Assembly (NCBI GenBank): GCA_009929055.1 | Contig: SABI01000035.1 | Coordinates: 1-14,202 of the forward strand | DNA length: 14,202 nt | Direction: 5' to 3' | Origin: Spirochaetia bacterium | GTDB lineage: Bacteria > Spirochaetota > Spirochaetia > Sphaerochaetales > Sphaerochaetaceae | Position numbers and translations under genes: made by a program | In this document: positions 5,527 through 11,178 of the stretch, piece by piece | How the letters are laid out: each line of letters opens with the position of its first letter | Position numbering within the stretch: the stretch's first letter is position 1 | Notes under the pieces: generated by a model | Databases searched by the model: none | What the model saw: the letters and a program-made list of their open reading frames with translations, nothing else | Told to the model about the DNA's origin: nothing

Positions 5527-5698
5527 TTATTGCAATAAATTTGGCCACTTTTTCACCTCCATGTTTAAGGATTAATTTAGATTTGATGTCCAATAAGTCC
5601 TTTTTGTCTTTGGGTGTAAGGAAGGTGTGGAACATTTTATCCTCATTAAAACATTTGATTAGAAAAGGATTTGATGTTTTGATTGTCATTTGGTCCAT
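5495..5698 (-). CDS. Unknown small basic protein, 67 aa
   Basis: It begins MDQMTIKTSNPFLIKCFNED and is Lys-rich with a central charged helix (LTPKDKKDLLDIKSKLILK). No family is recognised, and no membrane segment or metal site is seen. It is the first minus-strand gene to the left of the divergent region. AAAAGGGG sits about 6 bases before the ATG at 5698, and promoter P4 lies upstream. Its position next to the arm boundary and its small size suit an early phage protein, possibly regulatory, but nothing in the sequence proves that. Confidence 0.65.
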   Translation of the reverse strand: MDQMTIKTSNPFLIKCFNEDKMFHTFLTPKDKKDLLDIKSKLILKHGGEKVAKFIAIIKLELSNTML

Positions 5699-5728
5699 TT
5701 GATACCCCTTTTATATTTGATATACATA

Positions 5729-5761
5729 ATTATAATATAATAATCCTTTAAATAAGCTTAA
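5729..5761 (-). promoter_or_regulatory. Paired-box promoter P4 (67-aa gene)
   Basis: On the minus strand: TTAAG (5761-5757), 6 bases, TAAAG (5750-5746, one mismatch to TTAAG), 11 bases, TATAAT (5734-5729). The geometry equals the other members; the proximal box is imperfect and the bases before the -10 are TAT rather than TGn. The expected leader before the 67-aa start is about 25 bases. Confidence 0.65.
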
Positions 5762-5954
5762 ATTTCATGGAGGTAATTGTAGGGTGTATATATATAATGT
5801 AACGCGAATATCATATTATTCCTTAAATGTCAATGGGGTATGCAAGTTAGTTGGTTAAGTATGGGTTATGTTTAAGGTTTATTGTAGTGTATGATGTATG
5901 CTGTGTATATGGGTGAGGTTTAAGGTTGTCTTAAGGTGGGAGGCAATAGTTCAG

Positions 5955-5986
5955 GAGACCCCCGGGCCCCAGGGTGGGTGGTGGCC
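5955..5986. other. GC-rich tract, candidate cos/packaging site
   Basis: The tract contains overlapping palindromes CCCGGG (5961-5966) and GGGCCC (5964-5969), followed by G-rich AGGGTGGGTGGTGG. It is flanked by AGAC (5956-5959) and GTCT (5987-5990). It stands out sharply in an otherwise AT-rich non-coding region and lies about 190 bases before the small terminase gene. In many cos phages the cohesive-end site is GC-rich and just upstream of terS. The assignment is inference from composition and place. Confidence 0.4.
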
Positions 5987-6035
5987 GTCTACTTCCAACC
6001 CTCTTAAAATTTTTCTCTAGAAATTTAGACAACCC

Positions 6036-6056
6036 TATAATTATACCATAATTATA
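6036..6056 (-). promoter_or_regulatory. 21-bp dyad with possible minus-strand -10
   Basis: TATAATTAT (6036-6044) and ATAATTATA (6048-6056) are perfect inverted repeats around ACC. On the minus strand this makes the extended -10 TGGTATAAT (-10 hexamer at 6045-6040). It matches the core of the palindrome at 4741-4761 base for base except for the centre (AGC there). No TTAAG box is at the expected place. It could drive a transcript into the divergent region, or be only an operator. Confidence 0.4.
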
Positions 6057-6060
6057 TCCC

Positions 6061-6092
6061 ACTTTGAACCTTTAAACCCTTAGACCTTTAAA
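6061..6092. repeat. Four tandem 8-base repeats (CCTTTAAA type)
   Basis: On the plus strand the units read ACTTTGAA, CCTTTAAA, CCCTTAGA and CCTTTAAA; units 2 and 4 are identical and the others differ at two or three places. They abut the dyad at 6036-6056 and precede promoter P5. Short tandem iterons can bind a replication or packaging protein; with two diverged units this is tentative. Confidence 0.35.
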
Positions 6093-6120
6093 CACCAGAC
6101 CATCCAACCAAACCCAGCCT

Positions 6121-6153
6121 TTAAGCTCTTTTTAAGATTCAATATGCTATAAT
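6121..6153 (+). promoter_or_regulatory. Paired-TTAAG promoter P5 (terminase operon)
   Basis: TTAAG (6121-6125), 6 bases, TTAAG (6132-6136), 11 bases ending TGC, then TATAAT (6148-6153). The -10 is extended. Transcription should start near 6160, directly before the AAAGGA site of the small terminase gene. It is the first plus-strand promoter, so the same regulator would act on virion genes and replication genes. Confidence 0.8.
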
Positions 6154-6172
6154 ACAACAAAAAGGAAATCCC

Positions 6173-6595
6173 ATGGATTTAACTCCAACACAGCTTTTAG
6201 CTATACGGGAAGAGTTCTACACTACTTCACTTTCCATTGAGGATCTTTGCTTAAAGCATGAACTGGAAGAACTACCTGGTTCTCACAGATGGGTTAAGCC
6301 CTCCTCACTCATACCTATTGAGCAACCGAGTGAGCCTGATGAGGGAGAAGACCTTAGTCCTGAAGAGCAGAGCTTAAAGACTAGTTTATACACTCAGGCT
6401 GAGGCCATAATGAGGAAGTGTAACAGGATGCTAATGAAGGTGGACAACCCACGAGACTTGAAGGATATAGCATCAATTCATAAGGATATATTCCAAGCAC
6501 ATTTTGGGAAGGTGCAGCCCACTAAGACAGAAGCAGGTGAGGATGAGTTTAGCACTACACTAAAATCACTCATGGAGAAGTATTCAGATGAGTAA
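6173..6595 (+). CDS. Small terminase subunit (TerS), probable
   Basis: This 140-aa protein would recognise the packaging site and hand the DNA to the large subunit. The N-terminal part (residues 5-30, PTQLLAIREEFYTTSLSIED followed by LCLKHEL) fits a helix-turn-helix of the terminase small-subunit type. An acidic linker follows (about 50-65, EPDEGEDLSPEEQ), then helices (70-110) that could oligomerise, and an acidic tail. The main support is position: it directly precedes and overlaps the large subunit by 8 bases, and follows a GC-rich tract. The start ATG has AAAGGA 6 bases upstream and lies just after promoter P5. Sequence similarity alone would not be conclusive. Confidence 0.75.
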   Translation: MDLTPTQLLAIREEFYTTSLSIEDLCLKHELEELPGSHRWVKPSSLIPIEQPSEPDEGEDLSPEEQSLKTSLYTQAEAIMRKCNRMLMKVDNPRDLKDIASIHKDIFQAHFGKVQPTKTEAGEDEFSTTLKSLMEKYSDE

Positions 6596-8090
6596 GGAGT
6601 TTGTAAAAAAGATAGCTTCAAAAGAGTGGAGGCTGAATAACCTGTATACTATACTAGATAAGAACTCAGTTAAGAGGATATTGAAGCTCAACGCTGCACA
6701 GAAGCTGGCAATACTACAGATTAAGCACAAGAAGAAGCTGATACTAAAGACACGACAGCAGGGTATATCAACTGGGTTCTTGGCAGACAACTTGGACAGT
6801 TGTATATTTCAGGATAACTTCCAGGCAGGTATACAGTCATATGGGTTGAATGAAAGTAACAAGCTGGCTAAGAAGGCTAAATTAATGTGGGAGGAGTTTG
6901 ACCCAGATATTAAAAAACTCCTGGGTATAAGCTTAGTGACTAACAACAATAGTGGGATGTCATTTAGTAATGGGTCCATACTTAGAATTGGTAACTTTAG
7001 AGGGGATACACTAAACTCTCTTCATGTATCAGAACTTGCTAAGATTAGTGCTAAGTATCCAGAGAAGGCCCAGGAGTTAAAGACAGGTGCCTTTGAGGCA
7101 GTTGGTAAGGATAATGCAATAACTATTGAAACTACATCAGAAGGGCCAGTTGGTTTGTTCTTTGAGATGTGGACAAAGGCTATGGTTCATAAAGCAAAGA
7201 AAGCTCCCATGGGTCCATTTGACTATGAGCCAGTTTTTATCAGTTGGTTAATAGATGAGGATTGTAGAATTAACATACCTCAAGAGATTACATATGAGAT
7301 GGAGCAGTACTTTTTATCTCTTGAATTGTTATGGGATACAAAGTTACTAACTACACAGAAATGGTGGTATGTGTCTAAATATAACTCACTGGGTAAGGAG
7401 AGTATGCAGAAGGAGTACCCCTCAACACCTGAGGAGGCCTTCATGGCTATAAGGGAAGGTACTTACTATGCTCAGTTGTTTATGGACCATGTTCTTAGTA
7501 AGCAGAGAATTATCTCAAACTTATATGACCCTAACTTATCTGTATATGTTGCTATGGACTTAGGTATGAATGACACTATGGTAATGATATTCTTTCAGCT
7601 TTATAAAGATGAGTTAAGACTAGTTGATGAGTACCACAATTCAGGTGAACCTATACATCACTATGTGAGTGTACTTAGAAGTAAAACAGAGATATGGGGT
7701 TACAAATATGAGGCTCCTATAGCCCTACCCCATGATGCTAGGGTGAGAGAACTAGGGTCAGGTAGAAGTAGGCTGGAGGTGTTTAGACAGTTGGGTTGTA
7801 ACTGTAAAGTTTTACCTAAAGCTGATGTGCATACGGGTATTGCACTAGTAAGGGAGTGGATTCCCTTCATGTATGTGGATAGTTCTTTAGACTATATTAT
7901 AAAAACATTCCAAAACTATAGTAAACAGCGTAATTCTTCCACTGGAGCTTGGTCAAACACACCCCTACATGATGAATGGTCCAACCCAGCAGATGCAATT
8001 AGGTATGTAGTAATGAGTATTCCTCAAGCAATTAGGCTACCTAATAGAAAAAGAGTTGAGGTTCCTTCAGTAAGTGGGTTTGATATCTAA
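6588..8090 (+). CDS. Large terminase subunit (TerL)
   Basis: The 500-aa ATPase-nuclease motor packages DNA into the prohead. The N-terminal ATPase has the Walker A-like KTRQQGIST (54-62), a Walker B-like strand NSLHVSEL (143-150), where Ser-Glu stands in place of the commoner Asp-Glu, and a coupling motif ITIETTSEG (178-186). YPSTPEEAF (277-285) is the typical linker between domains. The C-terminal RNase H-like nuclease shows VYVAMDLGMND (first acidic residue Asp324), LPHDARVRELGSGRS (380-394) and DEWSNPADAIRY (Asp469). Length and order fit the family. GGAG lies 10 to 13 bases before the ATG at 6588. The gene after it is the scaffold, with no portal between. Confidence 0.93.
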   Translation: MSKEFVKKIASKEWRLNNLYTILDKNSVKRILKLNAAQKLAILQIKHKKKLILKTRQQGISTGFLADNLDSCIFQDNFQAGIQSYGLNESNKLAKKAKLMWEEFDPDIKKLLGISLVTNNNSGMSFSNGSILRIGNFRGDTLNSLHVSELAKISAKYPEKAQELKTGAFEAVGKDNAITIETTSEGPVGLFFEMWTKAMVHKAKKAPMGPFDYEPVFISWLIDEDCRINIPQEITYEMEQYFLSLELLWDTKLLTTQKWWYVSKYNSLGKESMQKEYPSTPEEAFMAIREGTYYAQLFMDHVLSKQRIISNLYDPNLSVYVAMDLGMNDTMVMIFFQLYKDELRLVDEYHNSGEPIHHYVSVLRSKTEIWGYKYEAPIALPHDARVRELGSGRSRLEVFRQLGCNCKVLPKADVHTGIALVREWIPFMYVDSSLDYIIKTFQNYSKQRNSSTGAWSNTPLHDEWSNPADAIRYVVMSIPQAIRLPNRKRVEVPSVSGFDI

Positions 8091-8152
8091 AATTATACCT
8101 CTGTTATAGGCTAACTTAAGGAAATATTAACCTCAAAGTTGATATAATATGA
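8091..8152 (+). other. Short gap where a portal gene would normally lie
   Basis: The gap between large terminase and scaffold is only 62 bases and contains promoter P6. In most head-gene clusters the portal gene is here. No portal-like protein (roughly 400-700 aa, DUF-type portal fold) appears anywhere else in the window, so it must be encoded outside it. Confidence 0.7.
8116..8148 (+). promoter_or_regulatory. Paired-box promoter P6 (scaffold and capsid genes)
   Basis: TTAAG (8116-8120), 6 bases, TTAAC (8127-8131, one mismatch), 11 bases ending TGA, then TATAAT (8143-8148). The extended -10 predicts a start near 8155. That is downstream of the ATG at 8153, so it supports translation from the ATG at 8177. 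It would boost scaffold and capsid expression apart from the terminase genes. Confidence 0.75.
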
Positions 8153-8176
8153 ATGAAATTATCTAAAAGGATTAAC

Positions 8177-8797
8177 ATGGGTACTCCAGAGGAGAGTAAT
8201 ACTGCTACCCCACCAGATGTGGACTGGAAAGCTGAGTTTGAGAAAGCTGAGAAGCGTAGAAAAGACACGCAGGCTGCTTTCACTAAGAGTCAACAAGCAC
8301 TTAAAGCAAAAGAAGCTGAATTACAGGTGTTGAAAACAACAGACCCTGCAATTACACCTGAAGTTGCCAAAGAACTTGATGATTTGAAGTTCAAGGATCC
8401 AGATGCCTGGAAAAGTCGTTTAGATGAGCTACAGGACAAGCATAATGCTACTATTGTTGCTAAGACAAAGGAACTAACTGACCAAGTGGTTTACCAATCT
8501 GAATTAGAGCGTAGAGCAAGTGTACTGGCTGAGTTTAATGCAGCTAATCCAAGCTTAGTTATTACTGATGAGGTTATTCAGTATGATATTCCTCCCAGAA
8601 TAACAAAGAAACTTGCAGAAGGAACAGTAAGCTTCGAGGACTTTTTGGTCGAAGTCAAAGAATACCTTAATGCACCTAAAAAAGTTAAAGCTGATGGAGT
8701 CGAGCAACAGCCTAATTTAAGCAAAGTAGGTGGTGGATCTACACCAACAGTTGACTCAGGGAAGGTAGCAACCTCCTATGAGAAAGAAATATTTTAA
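8177..8797 (+). CDS. Head scaffolding protein, probable
   Basis: This is 206 aa when started at the ATG at 8177 (MGTPEESNTATPPDVDW). An in-frame ATG at 8153 exists, but AAAAGG at 8165-8170 serves the later one, and promoter P6 would begin transcription after 8153. The protein is highly charged, with a helix or coiled coil at about residues 15-55 (KAEFEKAEKRRKDTQAAF) and another near 80-120. It has an acidic middle and a Gly/Pro/Ser-rich C-terminal tail (SKVGGGSTPTVDSG) like those of capsid scaffolds. It sits directly before the major capsid gene, 11 bases apart. It would direct prohead assembly and then leave. A protease is not visible in or near it. Assignment rests on composition and order. 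Confidence 0.75.
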   Translation: MGTPEESNTATPPDVDWKAEFEKAEKRRKDTQAAFTKSQQALKAKEAELQVLKTTDPAITPEVAKELDDLKFKDPDAWKSRLDELQDKHNATIVAKTKELTDQVVYQSELERRASVLAEFNAANPSLVITDEVIQYDIPPRITKKLAEGTVSFEDFLVEVKEYLNAPKKVKADGVEQQPNLSKVGGGSTPTVDSGKVATSYEKEIF

Positions 8798-8808
8798 GGA
8801 GCATTAAT

Positions 8809-9933
8809 ATGCCAAGTGGAACAGGTAAAGTAGCATACACGTCTGACTTAATTAGACAGTCCTGGATGCGTCAGGGTCTTTTACAAGCTGCATCAAAATC
8901 TTTTTGGGCACCCTATAAAGGACTAACAAAAGATGCAATTATCATGCAGGCTACTACAAGTACAGCTGAAAAAGGCCATACTGTAGTGTTTGATATGGAT
9001 GGAAGCCTAGCAGGTAGGCCAGTTAAAGGTAATACTACTGCAAAAGGTACGGGTGAGCAAAAGAAACGCTTTAGTGATAAGTTGACTGTTGAGGACTATA
9101 GATATGTAGTTGACAATGGTACTGCTTTTGATGGTATTGAGTCTGGTAACTTAAACATTACTCAGCATGAAGATTCCAGAGTTAAATTAGGTGACTTGTG
9201 GGTTAAATCTTCTGACCAAGCATTCTTTGATATTGGCCAGCAAACATTTACTCATGGTATTGACTTAACAACTTTTGATATTGGTGATATGTTTGAGATT
9301 GAGCAAGTTCTTAAGAAAGGTACAGGCTTTAGTACTACAAATGGTATTACTAAAAGATTGCCTCTTGAACCTTACATGACAGTTGATGGAGAGCCCATCT
9401 GGTTGTGGGTAATGGACATTGATACTAAGATTAAATTCTTAGCTAACAGTGGTGTTCAAACACTCTTAAGCCAAGCAGATGTTCGTGGTGCTGGAAACAT
9501 GGTTATCAAAGGCAAGATTGGTAAGATTGGTTCATTTGTATTTGTGGAAGCAAAAGACTTCTTTGGTGATGTAGTAGGCCCTATTACAACCGGAGGTTAT
9601 TATAACTATGATGCAGTTGCAGTACAACAAGCAGGTCTTCGTCAGTATGACACAGTAAACCATGTATGGACGGGTGAAACTGGTTTTGATGTAGGTGCAG
9701 TACTTAAATCAAGAAACCTTATTCTTGGTGCAGGTGCATTCCAACATGGTCGTGGTAAATCACCAGACTATAAGTGGGAAGCAACTGACTTTGAGAAATT
9801 CTCTGAGTCTGCAATGGAAGTATGGTGTGGTACAAAAGCAACTCAACTTGTCTCTGAAACACCTGACTACAATGACCGTAAAGCTGCTGGATACTCCTAT
9901 GGTGGTATCTATGTAGACATTACACATTCATAA
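8809..9933 (+). CDS. Major capsid protein (N4 gp56-like family)
   Basis: The 374-aa coat subunit has the sequence pattern of the N4 gp56-type/DUF4043 capsid group: KKRFSDKLTVEDYRYVVDNG (86-105), then ESGNLNITQHEDSR (111-124) and KLGDLWVKSSDQAFFD (126-141), with later DYNDRKAAGYSYGG near the C terminus. No signal or cleavable N-terminal extension is obvious. The ATG at 8809 has AAGGAG 7 bases upstream, overlapping the end region of the scaffold gene. Codon choice is unlike the flanking genes: CGT is common for Arg, while the terminase, adaptor and fibre genes favour AGG and AGA. This fits very high expression. Recognition is from motif memory and position, and is strong. Confidence 0.88.
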   Translation: MPSGTGKVAYTSDLIRQSWMRQGLLQAASKSFWAPYKGLTKDAIIMQATTSTAEKGHTVVFDMDGSLAGRPVKGNTTAKGTGEQKKRFSDKLTVEDYRYVVDNGTAFDGIESGNLNITQHEDSRVKLGDLWVKSSDQAFFDIGQQTFTHGIDLTTFDIGDMFEIEQVLKKGTGFSTTNGITKRLPLEPYMTVDGEPIWLWVMDIDTKIKFLANSGVQTLLSQADVRGAGNMVIKGKIGKIGSFVFVEAKDFFGDVVGPITTGGYYNYDAVAVQQAGLRQYDTVNHVWTGETGFDVGAVLKSRNLILGAGAFQHGRGKSPDYKWEATDFEKFSESAMEVWCGTKATQLVSETPDYNDRKAAGYSYGGIYVDITHS

Positions 9934-9945
9934 TGGAGGTGAGAT

Positions 9946-10338
9946 GTGGCTGATTTAAGATTTGAGGGCAAAAACAACCAGAAAAAAGGTGTATCAATTT
10001 TTAGTTCTGAGGTTATTACAACCTCAGCAACTATGAATGATACTTTATTTACACTACCTGCTAACAGCTTAGTTACAGCTGTTTATGCTGTTGTAACTAC
10101 AGGTTCAGGTTCTGCTACTAATACAGTTGATGTAAAAGTAGGTACTACTGTAGTTGCTAATGAAGTTATTGTAGGTGTAGTAGGTGTTGCTTCAGGCACA
10201 GTTGCTAAAACATTCTTCCCAACAGGTGGCTCTGTTACTGTTGTTGCAGGTGCTGATGCTCCTGGTACAACTGGTAAGGTTAAGATTGTTATTGTGTATA
10301 TTGAGACTGAGCTAACAACTGGTACTTACACAGACTAA
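9946..10338 (+). CDS. Small head protein, probable decoration or head fibre, 130 aa
   Basis: The start is GTG at 9946, fixed by GGAGG at 9935-9939 six bases upstream; the product begins MADLRFEGKNNQKKG. The rest is rich in Val, Thr, Gly and Ala with alternating strand patterns (SATNTVDVKVGTTVV, GSVTVVAGADAPG), so it is a beta-sandwich type fold. It lies right after the major capsid gene, where decoration or head-stabilising proteins are encoded. The overlapping ATG at 9944 opens only a four-codon frame. A decoration or head-fibre role is inference; there is no catalytic motif. Confidence 0.7.
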   Translation: MADLRFEGKNNQKKGVSIFSSEVITTSATMNDTLFTLPANSLVTAVYAVVTTGSGSATNTVDVKVGTTVVANEVIVGVVGVASGTVAKTFFPTGGSVTVVAGADAPGTTGKVKIVIVYIETELTTGTYTD

Positions 10339-10341
10339 TGA

Positions 10342-10371
10342 TTTTTAGAGGGCCTTAGGGCTCTCTATAAA
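10342..10371 (+). terminator. Hairpin after the small head protein gene (attenuator or stabiliser)
   Basis: AGAGGGCC (10347-10354) and GGCTCTCT (10359-10366) pair fully with one G-U around the loop TTAG, extended by T-A pairs. No T-tract follows on the plus strand, so full termination is doubtful. It may reduce read-through or protect the 3' end of the abundant capsid message. Confidence 0.5.
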
Positions 10372-10389
10372 GTTATTTAAGGACTATAA

Positions 10390-11178
10390 ATGGCCACTAG
10401 AATTGAAGAAATTTTATTAAGGGTTAGAGATACCTTAGCCGACCCTACTGGCGCTAGATGGCCAACAGAAAGGTTAGTTAGGCTACTAGATGAAGCTCAA
10501 AAAGACATCTGTAGACAAGCTAAGATACTAAAAGGTAAGACCTTATTACCCATAGTCCCGGGTACTTCTGTATATGACTTACCAGCTGATGTTAATATAG
10601 TAGATAGGCTGCTTTTTAATGGCCAAAAACTTAATATAGTAAGCCATGCTGATATGGATGCTATAAGAAGTGATTGGGAAACTGTAGTATCTGAAGTACT
10701 TAGGATAGACTATATTGTATATGATAAGCTAAACCAGAGGCAAATTAAAATCTATCCTATACCAGCAGCTACTGTTGATGTATCATTAGATAGCCCATAT
10801 GGTATCATGGCAGACATTAATGGGTTCTCTATGACAGACTTATATGGTGTAGTTACTGAAGTTTATATCACTGAGGAAGAATATGATACTACATTGCCTC
10901 CTCCTATAGCATCTTTAGTGCTATATTATATTAAAAAACCTTCAACTATTACCTCTATAAATAGCCAGCTAGAAATTAGTGACATTTATGATATGGCATT
11001 AAAGTTTTATGTTACAGGTAAAGCACTAAAAGATGATATGGATGCCCAAAATAGAGCTGCAGGAAATGAAGAGCTTGGTTATTATGAAAGAGAGCTTAGA
11101 GAAGCTACTAAAGATAGTGCAACCGATGTGTCAAGAAACCCTGATGCACTACAAACTAGATATATTGGAGGCTTTTAA
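10390..11178 (+). CDS. Head-tail adaptor protein, probable
   Basis: This 262-aa protein starts MATRIEEILLRVRDTLADPT. The N-terminal helix, the GARWPTERLVRLLDEAQKDICRQ segment (21-43) and the central SVYDLPADVNIVDRLLFNG (60-78) followed by IDYIVYDKLNQRQIKIYPIP (105-124) are the pattern of the phage adaptor family (DUF6682-type, connected to the P22 gp4 role). It would sit under the portal and join head to tail. The C-terminal half has further strands and helices (KPSTITSINSQLEISDIY, then MALKFYVTGKAL). AAGGA lies 6 bases before the ATG. It overlaps the next gene by one base (TAATG). Good confidence on class, less on the exact name. Confidence 0.75.
   Translation: MATRIEEILLRVRDTLADPTGARWPTERLVRLLDEAQKDICRQAKILKGKTLLPIVPGTSVYDLPADVNIVDRLLFNGQKLNIVSHADMDAIRSDWETVVSEVLRIDYIVYDKLNQRQIKIYPIPAATVDVSLDSPYGIMADINGFSMTDLYGVVTEVYITEEEYDTTLPPPIASLVLYYIKKPSTITSINSQLEISDIYDMALKFYVTGKALKDDMDAQNRAAGNEELGYYERELREATKDSATDVSRNPDALQTRYIGGF

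Larger units (their letters stand above)
5699..6172. other. Divergent region without genes between the two arms
   Basis: This 474-base region contains promoter P4 (minus), an orphan paired TTAAG box (5920-5935), a GC-rich tract (5955-5986), a TATAATTAT/ATAATTATA dyad (6036-6056), four 8-base tandem repeats (6061-6092) and promoter P5 (plus). I found no reading frame on either strand with a proper start signal and useful length. It is where a bidirectional transcription switch and a packaging site would be expected. Confidence 0.6.

Noticed and set aside
8153..8176. An earlier scaffold start at 8153.
   Set aside because: It has no ribosome binding site, and promoter P6 would start transcription after it; AAAAGG serves the ATG at 8177.
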